This document shows positions 1 through 8,432 of a stretch of DNA of 44,811 nt, in pieces. Position 1 is the first letter of the stretch; every line of letters starts with the position of its first letter. The notes under the pieces are model-generated. The model was not told the DNA's origin, made no database searches, and saw only the letters and a program-made list of their open reading frames with translations. The DNA is taken from NCBI GenBank assembly GCA_014859315.1, contig JACUUK010000004.1, positions 1-44,811 of the forward strand, written 5' to 3'. A program made the position numbers and the translations under genes. The stretch is from Candidatus Aminicenantota bacterium. GTDB lineage: Bacteria; Acidobacteriota; Aminicenantia; Aminicenantales; Aminicenantaceae.

Positions 1-69
1 GAGGGGAACCGGCGCTGTGACCAGATTACACGTTCATAATTAACTGTCACGGAAATAGAGATACTTCCT

Positions 70-84
70 TGGGGACTGTCCCCA
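70..84. repeat. GGGGAC-type palindrome, copy 1
   Basis: Seven-base arms, TGGGGAC and GTCCCCA, separated by a single T, lie just past the stop codon of the nitroreductase gene. A close relative occurs at 6530-6552, so this is a repeated extragenic palindrome rather than a one-off hairpin. No T-run follows on either strand, so a terminator role is weak. The remaining bases of 1-88 show no gene. Confidence 0.6.
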
Positions 85-88
85 CTTG

Positions 89-604
89 TTAATATTTGTC
101 AAAGGATATAATCTCTTCAATGGGCTTGCGGCCGCGGGTGGCTGGTTCCTCATCAGGATATCCCAATGGGGTAAGGGCAAGCACTCTGATATTCTCAGGA
201 ACACCAAGAATTTCCTTCACCTCGGCTTCATCGAAAGCACCGATCCAACAAGTCCCCATCCCTTCCTCCTGTGCCTGAAGTATCATATGCTCTACGGCAA
301 TTGCGACATCCACAGGCCAGGATTTCATGTATCGCCCCATGTGCGCATAACAATTATCAGGAAGACCGCATGCTACAATAGTAATCGGTGCTTTAGCCAT
401 GAAATACTGGCGCACAGAGGCCTCTGCCAGTTTCTCTCTCAACTTTGCATCTTTAACAACAATAAACTTCCAGGGCTGAAGATTCTTCCCTGAAGGTGCC
501 AAACGCCCAGACTCCAGAATGCGGTAAAGGACTTCATCAGGAATAGGGTCTTCTTTATATCTCCGGACACTTCTTCGATTCTTTATGGCTTCTAAAATAC
601 TCAT
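89..604 (-). CDS. Nitroreductase family FMN oxidoreductase
   Basis: A 171-residue protein of the small nitroreductase family, which binds FMN and uses NAD(P)H to reduce nitro compounds, quinones or similar acceptors in the cytoplasm. The N-terminal NRRSVRRY stretch (residues 9-16) is the typical FMN-phosphate binding segment. It is followed by the family pattern LAPSGKNLQPWKFIVV (about 35-50), and the C-terminal part has the usual LGYPDEEP turn. The length is normal for the short subfamily. Its ATG overlaps the glycosyltransferase stop as ATGA, so the two are translationally coupled. The physiological substrate cannot be read from the sequence. Confidence 0.88.
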   Translation of the reverse strand: MSILEAIKNRRSVRRYKEDPIPDEVLYRILESGRLAPSGKNLQPWKFIVVKDAKLREKLAEASVRQYFMAKAPITIVACGLPDNCYAHMGRYMKSWPVDVAIAVEHMILQAQEEGMGTCWIGAFDEAEVKEILGVPENIRVLALTPLGYPDEEPATRGRKPIEEIISFDKY

Positions 605-1452
605 GTTCCCTCCTCTTTTTTTTTATACTTATCTATAAGTTGCAAATATTTTTGTGCATCTTTCATTTTATTCCTTTTTTTATAACCAGCAACCAGTACC
701 TGGCACTTTTTTATTAATTCCTGCTCAACAAGCCGCCTCTGTTCCAGAGTCAAATCCAAAGTTAAAGCCTTTTCCAAGGCCCTGATTCTGAATCTATCCA
801 TTCCCCAATATTTCCTGGAAAGTTGGTCAGCATGCCCTCCTCTTTTCACAATTAGGGGCTTTCTGATAAGATACACAGGATATTTCTGTGCTACGCGAAT
901 TCCAAAGTCATAATCTTCGCATGCTGGAAATTCCTCATCAAAGCATCCTACCTCATCAAAGACTTCCCTCCTGAACATAGCCGAAGAAAGGCTTAACAGA
1001 CATATCGTAAGGACCTTATCGAATATGTATCCGGAATATTTCTTATGCTTTTTCTTGGGGTTTACAAAAACTCCACGCCTTATCCAGATTTCCTCTGTAT
1101 AACAAACCATTACTTTGGGAAACGCATTCATGAAATTCATCTGAATCCTCAGTTTATCCCTGTTCCATAGGTCATCTGAATCCAGGAAAGCAATAAGATT
1201 GCCTTTTGCAAGCCTCAGGCCTTTATTCCGAGCAGAACTCACACCTTTATGTGTTTGATAATAATACTTCACCCTTGGCCTAAATGCCTCTACGATGTCT
1301 CTTGTTCCATCTGATGAACCATCATCCACAATTAAGATCTCTATTTCCCCTGAGGAATAAAGAGTTTCAAACTGGTCCTGGGCCAAAACAGATTGAATAG
1401 CTTCTCTCAAGAACGAAGCACGATTAAAAGTCGGGATGATAATACTCAGCAT
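601..1452 (-). CDS. Family 2 glycosyltransferase
   Basis: A 283-residue GT-A fold glycosyltransferase that would transfer a sugar from a nucleotide-sugar donor. The N-terminal LSIIIPTFNR strand, the DDGSSDGT motif (43-50) and the metal-binding DSDD (91-94) are all present, and no membrane segment is obvious, so it is probably cytosolic or peripheral. The C-terminal quarter is rich in Lys and Arg. The start codon lies one base from the left terminal repeat of the mobile-element candidate at 1454-1711. The only Shine-Dalgarno-like bases (AGG) fall inside that repeat, so the original 5' region may have been displaced. The acceptor is unknown. Confidence 0.88.
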   Translation of the reverse strand: MLSIIIPTFNRASFLREAIQSVLAQDQFETLYSSGEIEILIVDDGSSDGTRDIVEAFRPRVKYYYQTHKGVSSARNKGLRLAKGNLIAFLDSDDLWNRDKLRIQMNFMNAFPKVMVCYTEEIWIRRGVFVNPKKKHKKYSGYIFDKVLTICLLSLSSAMFRREVFDEVGCFDEEFPACEDYDFGIRVAQKYPVYLIRKPLIVKRGGHADQLSRKYWGMDRFRIRALEKALTLDLTLEQRRLVEQELIKKCQVLVAGYKKRNKMKDAQKYLQLIDKYKKKEEGT

Positions 1453-1453
1453 C

Positions 1454-1711
1454 TAACCTGGACTATTCATAAATTATGCCGACACCAATAATTATTTTCC
1501 ATTATATCTGCCAGTTACGTTGATTTTTCCTTCAGCATAACATTCAACTCTTTTCCCATGCACTTATTTTCTATGTCGGCATTCTTTACCCTTCGGGCGA
1601 GCCGATCTAACTGCATCTGCTTCGTTACAGGGCATTTGCGGTGGACGACCACAGCTGCATACCCTGTGCCTTGCATCTGCAGCAACCTCGACTCGTGAAT
1701 AATCCAGGTTA
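1454..1711. mobile_element. Candidate non-autonomous element (MITE-like) with terminal inverted repeats
   Basis: The ends are imperfect inverted repeats of 17 bases: TAACCTGGACTATTCAT at 1454-1470 and, on the other strand, TAACCTGGATTATTCAC at 1695-1711 (two differences). The interior is richer in G and C than its surroundings and holds an inner inverted pair, TGCCGACA at 1477-1484 with TGTCGGCA at 1574-1581, and two CTGCATCTGC-like copies near 1611 and 1671. No convincing reading frame spans it and no transposase is present, so it resembles a MITE or a deleted insertion sequence. No clear target-site duplication is visible. The family is unknown to me. Confidence 0.5.
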
Positions 1712-1726
1712 AAACCATCTTTTATT

Positions 1727-2572
1727 TCAGCTGGTTTTAATAATTGCAACTTTTTCCTGTTCTTTATAATGGACTGTTATCATTCCCCAAACGGTTTGTA
1801 TACTTACCTCTCCAGAAAATTCGCACAAGGCCGAAGTCTGTTGCAGAAATGCATAAATCTCTTTGCCGACTTCAAAAAAATTCAGGAGCATCGGAAGCGA
1901 AAAATTCTTTTCTCCATAGGCCTCAATGCTTTTATCTCCACCAATCCAGCCTTTGCCTATTTCATGTCCACCAATCTTGATTTCATAGTCTATGCGGTCC
2001 ACCAGAAGCTCAAACCCGTTTTGATTAGAGAATTTCACATGGAGATTTATATCCGCTCCACCAATAGTCAAATCATTTACTTTTAAGGCTACGATTTTAA
2101 CATCAGGTTTTTTAAAAATAGGGAATTCTCCAGAGAAAGCAAAAGAAAGGCGTCCTTTTTCTCTCCCCTTCTCTGAAAATGCAAGTTCTCCCATTAAATA
2201 ACACACGGCTTTATCTTTGTTTTCAACTTCACTCACCGTGCGAAACAGATGTTCATATGTAATCTTCACAGGGATTGCAATCAATGTGTGTTGCCTCGCA
2301 TCAATCTGAATCGACTCACCTAAAGAGGTGTTTAACCGGATATATTCCTTTTGATTAACCACAAAACGATAAGAATAGCCGGAAAGCTCATAGGTTTTTT
2401 TGGAGGTGTTGCTTATTTTTACGTAAAAAACCAACGAAAGACCTGTGGGCCTGAGATCTTTTATGACTTTATCTTCCAATGATATCTGAAGGTCGTCTTT
2501 TAAACCTCCATTTAAGGCCAGGACCAATAATACCCAGAAAGCCGCACTATAAAAACAGATTTTTTTCACCAT
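1727..2572 (-). CDS. Exported LEA type 2 / WHy-domain protein
   Basis: A 281-residue protein with an N-terminal hydrophobic segment (about residues 5-22) acting as signal peptide or anchor. Two repeats of a beta-sandwich pattern resemble the LEA14/WHy family. The second (about 150-265) is the clearer: NDLTIGGADINLHVKFSNQN, then a valine-rich IDYEIKIGGHEIGKG, then a basal LPMLLN strand. The first (about 35-145) is more diverged. WHy proteins are often periplasmic or lipid-associated, but no precise role is known. An AAGGA lies five bases before the ATG. An inverted AAAACCA/TGGTTTT pair spans its end (about 1709-1737). Confidence 0.65.
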   Translation of the reverse strand: MVKKICFYSAAFWVLLVLALNGGLKDDLQISLEDKVIKDLRPTGLSLVFYVKISNTSKKTYELSGYSYRFVVNQKEYIRLNTSLGESIQIDARQHTLIAIPVKITYEHLFRTVSEVENKDKAVCYLMGELAFSEKGREKGRLSFAFSGEFPIFKKPDVKIVALKVNDLTIGGADINLHVKFSNQNGFELLVDRIDYEIKIGGHEIGKGWIGGDKSIEAYGEKNFSLPMLLNFFEVGKEIYAFLQQTSALCEFSGEVSIQTVWGMITVHYKEQEKVAIIKTS

Positions 2573-2656
2573 GGCATTCCTTCTTTTCTATTTTTGAGAA
2601 TTAAGCATACATTATTGGCCTTGTAAGGACAAGTCCTCGAGTATCAAAAAAAATGT

Positions 2657-2686
2657 TTGAATTGCTTTCTAAAGTATACATATAAT
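2657..2686 (+). promoter_or_regulatory. Promoter for the C1 peptidase
   Basis: TTGAAT at 2657-2662 and TATAAT at 2681-2686 are separated by 18 bases and lie 60 bases before the ATG at 2747. The 2573-2746 gap separates two divergent genes. It also has a CTTGT/ACAAG inverted pair near 2620, but I see no equally good promoter for the leftward gene. Confidence 0.6.
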
Positions 2687-2746
2687 AATAGAAATAGTTA
2701 TGGATTATGCAAAATCATATCTTAAATCATTAAAGGAGGTTTATTC

Positions 2747-3988
2747 ATGAAAAGAGCCAGTGTTGTTCTTTTTTGCTTTCTTCTTTTGCTCTCATCTTTT
2801 TCTTTATTCAATGCATGCTCCCCTAAAGAAAAAGTCATTGAAAAGCAGATGATTCAAATCGGAGATGCAGAGCTTCAGGAGAAAAATGAAGCTATTTATA
2901 AAAAAAGAGAAATCAGAGGAAAAGAACGAGAATATCTATCTTTAGACTTTTCCAGAATTGAACGTCCTGCCTCGCTTGATGAATTCACACAACTTTCCCA
3001 TCTTCCCCCAATACGTCAATACAAAACAGGAACCTGCTGGAGCTTTGCAACAACATCCTTTCTGGAATCAGAGCTTAATCGACTCGGAAAAGGAGAGGTT
3101 GAACTTTCAGAAATGTATACGGTCTACTGGGAATATGTGGAAAAAGCAAGGCGCTTCATCCAGGAGAAAGGCGATTCCTTCCTTGGACAAGGTTCAGAAC
3201 ACAATGCTGTTATTGAACGCATGAAACAATACGGTGCTGTGCGTGCCTCGGATTACACAGGCCTTCTTCAAGGACAAACAGAGCATGATCATTCAAAACT
3301 TTTTCAAGAAATAAGAAACTACCTTAATTTTTGCAAGGAAAATGAATACTGGGACGAAGATAAAGCCATTAGTTATGTCAAGAGTATATTAAGCAAACAT
3401 CTTGGACCACCCCCTGAAACAATCGAAGTAAACGGAGAAACCACGACGCCCAAAGAATATTTGGACAAAGTGCTCGAGCTCCCTCTTGATGATTACGTGT
3501 GTTTCATGAGTTTTAAATACCTTCCTTTTTACACAAAAGGCGAATATAAAGCACCTGACAACTGGTGGCACAGTAAAGAATATTACAATGTTCCTCTCGA
3601 AGATTTTTATAGTGCAATCGAGAATGCACTAAAAAATGGATACACTGTTGCTCTTGGAGGCGATGTTTCAGAACCCGGAATAAACGGGGAAGAAGATATT
3701 GCTATAGTGCCAACTTTTGACATCCCTCAAAAACTCATTGACCAAGAAAGCCGGGAATTCCGGTTCACGAACAGAACTTCCACTGATGACCATGCGTTTC
3801 ATGCTGTTGGATATACGAGTACACAGCCACACACTTGGTTATTAATCAAGGATTCTGGAGGAGGAGCTCATCGTGGAAAATTCAAAGGATATTATTTCTA
3901 TAGAGACGATTTCGTAAGACTCAAAGTTTTGAGCTTTATGGTACATAAGGATGCTGTTAAAGATCTTCTGGCAAAATTTTCAGAATAA
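2747..3988 (+). CDS. Lipoprotein-type papain-like peptidase, bleomycin hydrolase (C1B)-like
   Basis: A 413-residue cysteine peptidase. Residues 1-24 form a lipoprotein signal ending in a lipobox-like FNAC, so Cys24 would be lipidated. The catalytic region RQYKTGTCWSFA gives the oxyanion Gln91 and nucleophile Cys97. The following LSEMYTVYWEYVEKARRFIQ is the hallmark of the PepC/bleomycin hydrolase branch (C1B), which acts as an aminopeptidase. DDHAFHAVGY supplies His349. The third triad position, normally Asn in an NSWG context, reads KDSGGG, with Asp369. C1B enzymes are usually cytosolic hexamers, so membrane anchoring is unusual. AAAGGAGG seven bases before the ATG is a full ribosome binding site. 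Confidence 0.8.
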   Translation: MKRASVVLFCFLLLLSSFSLFNACSPKEKVIEKQMIQIGDAELQEKNEAIYKKREIRGKEREYLSLDFSRIERPASLDEFTQLSHLPPIRQYKTGTCWSFATTSFLESELNRLGKGEVELSEMYTVYWEYVEKARRFIQEKGDSFLGQGSEHNAVIERMKQYGAVRASDYTGLLQGQTEHDHSKLFQEIRNYLNFCKENEYWDEDKAISYVKSILSKHLGPPPETIEVNGETTTPKEYLDKVLELPLDDYVCFMSFKYLPFYTKGEYKAPDNWWHSKEYYNVPLEDFYSAIENALKNGYTVALGGDVSEPGINGEEDIAIVPTFDIPQKLIDQESREFRFTNRTSTDDHAFHAVGYTSTQPHTWLLIKDSGGGAHRGKFKGYYFYRDDFVRLKVLSFMVHKDAVKDLLAKFSE

Positions 3989-4068
3989 AATATATCCTGA
4001 AAAAGATTTTTCAAAGGCATACGCCATTAGTTATAAAAGATAGAGCATTAACTTGAACAGAGCTTTCG

Positions 4069-4098
4069 TTGTTAAGAGTGGCAAGAATTTCATATAGA
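4069..4098 (+). promoter_or_regulatory. Possible promoter for the CCA enzyme and galE
   Basis: TTGTTA and TATAGA with an 18-base spacer end 13 bases before the ATG at 4112. The match is moderate. It is the best candidate in the 123-base gap after the peptidase gene. Confidence 0.3.
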
Positions 4099-4111
4099 GA
4101 AAAGGGCGTAA

Positions 4112-5563
4112 ATGAATATTTTGAACGCAACATTTAGAGAAAAGGATTTTTTCATAAAGCATTTCGGAGATGATATCTATGCTGTTGGTGGATATGTCCG
4201 CGATCTATTGCGTGAAAACCCATCTGAAGATGTCGATATCCTTATAATTCATCATACGGTTGATGAGGTCGTAAATAAATTAAAACCTCTCGGAAAAGTT
4301 GACCTCGTTGGCAAAAGTTTTGGTGTCATCAAATTCACAATCAAAGGGAAAACTTATGATATAGCCCTTCCCAGAAAAGATCGTGCTGCAGAAAAAGAAA
4401 TCCGTGGGCACAAAGACTTTCACATAATCACAGATCCAGATATTCCTCTGGAAAAGGATTTAGAAAGGAGGGATTTCAGGTGTAATTCAATAGCATTACG
4501 CCTGAGCGATGGCCTTCTTATAGACCCTTTTAATGGGAAAAAAGACATTGCTGACAAACGGCTGAGGATGACTAATCCTTCATCTTTTTCTGAAGACCCT
4601 TTACGGATTATCCGTGCAGCGCGTTTTGCTTCGATTCTCAATTTCTCTATGGACCCTGCAATCTATGAAATCGCTCAACATATTGATTTAAAAGGATTAA
4701 GTGCTGAGAGAATAAATGAAGAGCTGTTTAAAATCCTGCTTCTTTCCCCTCAGCCATCTGTAGGCTTAGAGGAACTATTCAAGCTCGATGCTCTGCGGCA
4801 ACTTTTCCCTGAGCTCTACAAGTTAACATTCTCTATCCAGGACACCATTTTCCACCCAGAAAAGGATATGTATGGCCACCATACTGTTTGGCCTCACACA
4901 AAAATCACGGTTGACCAGGGAAAAAGGATATCCGATCGTTTCAATCTTCCCAAGGCAAAAAAACTTGCTCTCCTATTGGCATCTCTTTTCCATGACATCG
5001 GCAAACCTTTAACAGCCCAATGGGAATATAAAAAAGGCCGGATGGTTCTTACGAATAAAGGGCACGACGTTGTGGGCGAAAAAATCACCAAGAAAATCTT
5101 TACACGCATGAAAATTTTTTCCTGGAATGGATATGACTTACAGCAGATCGTCTTGCCTCTTATTCGTTGTCATCACCGCGCTTCTGAACTATGGCAAAAC
5201 AGGGATGTCATCACAAAGAAGGCCCTGAACCGCCTTGCTGCAGATGTGCATGGGGAAATTGACCTTCTCATCTATCTTGATGCAGCAGATAGAGCTGGAA
5301 GGCATGAAAAGCCTGTCCATAGTTTAGACCGTGAAGGACGCTGGCTTCTCGACAAATTCAATGAATTAAATGTCTCCAAAGAAACAATCAAGCCTCTAAT
5401 TTTAGGACGAGACCTTATCAAATTGGGAGTATCCCCTGGGCCTTCCATGGGGAAGATCTTAAAAAAATTGTATCAACTGCAAATAGACAATGAATTCGAA
5501 ACAAGAAACCAAGGATTAAAAATAGCAAAGAAAATCATAGAAAAAGAAAAGGAGTCCCAATGA
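4112..5563 (+). CDS. CCA tRNA nucleotidyltransferase / poly(A) polymerase family with HD domain
   Basis: A 483-residue class II nucleotidyltransferase, which adds or repairs the 3' CCA of tRNAs using CTP and ATP. The head domain shows GGYVRD (26-31), the metal-binding pair D40-V-D42, the RRDFRCN motif (119-125) and EDPLRIIRAARFA (161-173). The C-terminal half carries an HD-type phosphohydrolase domain with FHDIGKP (His294-Asp295), as in bacterial CCA enzymes with 2',3'-cyclic phosphodiesterase or phosphatase activity. Four of the five tRNA genes in this window lack an encoded CCA and would need this activity. A poly(A) polymerase role cannot be excluded from motifs alone. The stop overlaps galE as ATGA. 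Confidence 0.85.
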   Translation: MNILNATFREKDFFIKHFGDDIYAVGGYVRDLLRENPSEDVDILIIHHTVDEVVNKLKPLGKVDLVGKSFGVIKFTIKGKTYDIALPRKDRAAEKEIRGHKDFHIITDPDIPLEKDLERRDFRCNSIALRLSDGLLIDPFNGKKDIADKRLRMTNPSSFSEDPLRIIRAARFASILNFSMDPAIYEIAQHIDLKGLSAERINEELFKILLLSPQPSVGLEELFKLDALRQLFPELYKLTFSIQDTIFHPEKDMYGHHTVWPHTKITVDQGKRISDRFNLPKAKKLALLLASLFHDIGKPLTAQWEYKKGRMVLTNKGHDVVGEKITKKIFTRMKIFSWNGYDLQQIVLPLIRCHHRASELWQNRDVITKKALNRLAADVHGEIDLLIYLDAADRAGRHEKPVHSLDREGRWLLDKFNELNVSKETIKPLILGRDLIKLGVSPGPSMGKILKKLYQLQIDNEFETRNQGLKIAKKIIEKEKESQ

Positions 5564-6528
5564 CAATCCTTGTACCCGGTGGAGCTGGATATATAGGCTC
5601 CCATACTGTTAAACACCTTTTGCAGGAAGGATTTGATGTTATCACTCTGGATAACTTTTCTTCTGGAAAAAGAGAGCTTATAACAGGAGGCAAAATTATT
5701 AAGGCAGACTTGATGGACAAAGAAGCCATCACTGAAGTTTTTAAGATGCATGATATCCAGGCTGTCCTCCACTTTGCTTCTCTCATACAGGTCGGAGAAT
5801 CTTACATTAATCCCCAAAAATATTTCCAGCACAACCTTGTTACAAGCTTGAATCTTCTTGAAGTTATGCTGGCATTTAACGTAAAAAATTTCATTTTTTC
5901 CTCCAGCGCAGCTGTCTACGGCATTCCTGAAAGCACTCCAATTACAGAATTCCATCCGCTTCGGCCTTGCAATCCTTATGGCAAGACAAAATTTTTTATT
6001 GAGACTATCTTAAAGGACTATGCCAGAGCATATGATTTGAGGTTCATTTCCCTGCGATATTTTAATGCCGCAGGGGCAGACCCTGAAGGACAAATTGGCG
6101 AAATGCATGAGCCAGAGACACATTTAATTCCTAATATTCTTCTTTTCTTGCTTGGGCGGAAAGACAGCTTCAATCTTTTTGGCACAGATTTTCCGACTCC
6201 TGACGGGACTGCTATTAGGGATTATATCCATGTATCAGATTTAGCTGTCGCACATGTGTTAGCCCTTAAGAAACTTCTCCAATCCCCCCAAAGTGAGTTT
6301 ATAAATTTAGGAGCTAACAAGGGATATTCTGTTTTAGAAATCATTCGTAAAACAGAAGAAATTACAGGACTTGCGGTCCAGTTCATTCCAAAGCCACGAA
6401 GGGAAGGCGATGTCCCGATTCTTTTAGCTTCCAAAGAAAAGGCCGAACAGATACTTGGCTGGACTCTTCAATTCTCGGATATCGAAACAATCATCGAAAC
6501 AGCATGGAACTGGCATAGAAAGAAATGA
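5560..6528 (+). CDS. galE: UDP-glucose 4-epimerase
   Basis: A 322-residue extended short-chain dehydrogenase that interconverts UDP-glucose and UDP-galactose (or the N-acetyl forms) using bound NAD. The Rossmann motif GGAGYIGSH is at 7-15, the catalytic serine lies in FIFSSSAAVYG (about Ser115) and the YxxxK pair is Tyr140/Lys144 in NPYGKTK. The sequence matches GalE-type epimerases throughout. It is a little shorter than the usual 330-340 residues. It overlaps the upstream gene by four bases and has AAAAGGAG as ribosome binding site. It would supply sugar nucleotides for envelope glycans, possibly for the glycosyltransferase at 601-1452. Confidence 0.87.
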   Translation: MTILVPGGAGYIGSHTVKHLLQEGFDVITLDNFSSGKRELITGGKIIKADLMDKEAITEVFKMHDIQAVLHFASLIQVGESYINPQKYFQHNLVTSLNLLEVMLAFNVKNFIFSSSAAVYGIPESTPITEFHPLRPCNPYGKTKFFIETILKDYARAYDLRFISLRYFNAAGADPEGQIGEMHEPETHLIPNILLFLLGRKDSFNLFGTDFPTPDGTAIRDYIHVSDLAVAHVLALKKLLQSPQSEFINLGANKGYSVLEIIRKTEEITGLAVQFIPKPRREGDVPILLASKEKAEQILGWTLQFSDIETIIETAWNWHRKK

Positions 6529-6529
6529 A

Positions 6530-6552
6530 GAATTGGGGACAGTCCCCGATTC
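6530..6552. repeat. GGGGAC-type palindrome, copy 2
   Basis: GGGGAC-A-GTCCCC at 6535-6547 is extended by GAAT and ATTC to an 11-pair stem with one T-G wobble, two bases past galE. It is the second copy of the palindrome at 70-84, with the single central base changed from T to A. No T-run follows, so it resembles a REP-like extragenic palindrome more than a terminator. Confidence 0.6.
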
Positions 6553-6589
6553 TCCAATTAACGTGGCATTGACAGTCAATTACATTTTC

Positions 6590-6618
6590 TTGACTATATG
6601 TATATCTCGTGTTATAAA
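6590..6618 (+). promoter_or_regulatory. Promoter for the mltD-like gene
   Basis: TTGACT at 6590-6595 and TATAAA at 6613-6618 are separated by exactly 17 bases. A second TTGACA lies 21 bases upstream of this -35. The expected start of transcription, near 6625, is only about eight bases before the ATG at 6633. Confidence 0.65.
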
Positions 6619-6632
6619 TTTAATCTTTTATA

Positions 6633-8432
6633 ATGAAATTTAAGAAAAATAATAAAATAATTTTATTCTTAGCGCTATTCGCCGTTTTTTTTATCTGGAG
6701 TTGTACATCACACCAAAGTCAAATCCAAAAAACCCCACAACCTCCCTCTGCCTCCCCACCTTCATCAGAAGAGCAAACGATGTCACAAGGAGCAGTTGAA
6801 GAAGAAGCAAGTATTGAGACTAAAGAAGAAATAAAACTTAAGGAAAACATCGTTTCTTCCGAAGAAACTTCCATCACTCAAGCAAAAACACAAGATCCTT
6901 CTGAACTGCTTGAAGAAGCATTGGATGCTTATCAAGATGCTCGGATTTCCTGGGACAAAGGGGATTTAGAAACAGCACTAGCAGCCCTGGATGAAGCTTA
7001 CAAGATTATTCTTCAGATCGACTTGCCCCAGGATTCTCCTTTAATTCAGGATAAAAACGACCTCCGGCTGCTAATTGCAAAAAGAATACAAGAAATCTAC
7101 GCATCGCGATTGACAGTTGTCAACGGAAACAACAAGACAATTCCTCTTACTGAAAACAAATTCGTCAAAGAAGAAATCAAGCGGTTTCAAACAAATGAAA
7201 GAAAATACTTTGAGCAATCTTACATGCGCTCCGGCCTTTACAGGGAAATGATATTGAAAGAGATGGAAAAAGCAGGACTCCCAGAACAGCTTTCATGGAT
7301 TCCTCTTATTGAAAGTGGATTCAAAGTAAGGGCCCTTTCCAGAGCACGGGCACTTGGCCTATGGCAGTTTATTTCATCTACAGGGTACCGTTTCGGACTT
7401 AAAAAGGATCAGTGGGTCGATGAGCGCATGGATCCGGTTAAATCAACCAAAGCTGCAATACAATATCTCACAGAACTTCATTCGTTATTTGGAGATTGGA
7501 CAACAGCACTTGCAGCTTATAACTGTGGGGAGTTTAAAGTACAAAAGGTCATACGCACGCAAAGAATCAATTATCTGGATAATTTCTGGGACCTTTATAC
7601 AATGCTTCCACGAGAAACAGCAAGGTTCGTTCCCCGTTTCATCGCAGCTCTTCTTATCATCAATGACCCGGAAAAATACGGAATGAATCTCCCTCAACCT
7701 GAATCTTCACTCAGACACGAAACAGTCATAGTCAACCGCCCTGTGAAACTTTCAACTCTTTCGGAATCCTTAGGCCTAAATAAAGACCTTTTGGAGATTC
7801 TTAACCCTGAGCTTCGCCATAAATCCACACCCGACCGTGAATATCCCCTGAAGGTCCCAGTTGGGCATGAAGAAAAAACATTGGCAGCTATCAATTCACT
7901 CTCACGATGGATTCCTCCTGAAACCACCTATGTTATCCATTATGTAAGAAGAGGAGAAACTCTTTCTACAATCGCCAAACGTTATAGAAGTTCGGTTTCC
8001 AGTATTGCCCGCTTAAATCAATTGCGCAGCCTTCATCTGATAAGACCGGGGCAACGCCTTAAAATTCCTGCACAAGGAATGAGTTATGCTTCATCAAGCA
8101 GCACCTTGAAGCTTGTCAAAGACGGTGAAAAACTTGTTTATATTGTTAAAAGAGGAGATTCCCTTTACTGGATCGCCAGTGCTTTTAACACTTCAGTTAA
8201 GCAAATCAAACAAATGAATAACCTCAAAACTGACATCCTTAGCATTGGACAAAAGCTCATTATTCAATCAGGAAAACCAGAAGGTGCTTCCCTTTATACT
8301 GTAAAATCCGGAGACACTCCTTATGATATTGCAAAAAAATTCGGGATTAGCCTCGACACCTTACTCAAACTTAACGGACTTAGCATAAGATCAAAAATTT
8401 ATCCTGGACAGAAACTTTGGATAAAAAATTAA
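6633..8432 (+). CDS. mltD: Lipoprotein-type lytic transglycosylase with three LysM modules (MltD-like)
   Basis: A 599-residue exported enzyme that would cleave peptidoglycan to 1,6-anhydro-muropeptides in the periplasm. Order of parts: lipoprotein signal ending at Cys24 (FIWSC), a Glu/Ser-rich linker, a helical segment (about 88-160), an SLT catalytic domain (about 205-330) with catalytic Glu227 in LIESGF and ALGLWQF after it, then LysM modules at 433-479, 502-545 and 553-598 for glycan binding. This is the MltD architecture. The start is fixed by the signal peptide (MKFKKNNK before the hydrophobic core), yet no Shine-Dalgarno precedes it and the promoter is very close. It runs convergently into rplQ. 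Confidence 0.88.
   Translation: MKFKKNNKIILFLALFAVFFIWSCTSHQSQIQKTPQPPSASPPSSEEQTMSQGAVEEEASIETKEEIKLKENIVSSEETSITQAKTQDPSELLEEALDAYQDARISWDKGDLETALAALDEAYKIILQIDLPQDSPLIQDKNDLRLLIAKRIQEIYASRLTVVNGNNKTIPLTENKFVKEEIKRFQTNERKYFEQSYMRSGLYREMILKEMEKAGLPEQLSWIPLIESGFKVRALSRARALGLWQFISSTGYRFGLKKDQWVDERMDPVKSTKAAIQYLTELHSLFGDWTTALAAYNCGEFKVQKVIRTQRINYLDNFWDLYTMLPRETARFVPRFIAALLIINDPEKYGMNLPQPESSLRHETVIVNRPVKLSTLSESLGLNKDLLEILNPELRHKSTPDREYPLKVPVGHEEKTLAAINSLSRWIPPETTYVIHYVRRGETLSTIAKRYRSSVSSIARLNQLRSLHLIRPGQRLKIPAQGMSYASSSSTLKLVKDGEKLVYIVKRGDSLYWIASAFNTSVKQIKQMNNLKTDILSIGQKLIIQSGKPEGASLYTVKSGDTPYDIAKKFGISLDTLLKLNGLSIRSKIYPGQKLWIKN

Noticed and set aside
86-493. Long open frame antisense to the nitroreductase
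   Set aside because: No family resemblance and it overlaps a clearly conserved gene on the other strand.
1515-1749. Small open frames inside the 1454-1711 element
   Set aside because: Overlapping frames with no ribosome binding site and no recognisable domain; better explained as repeat DNA.
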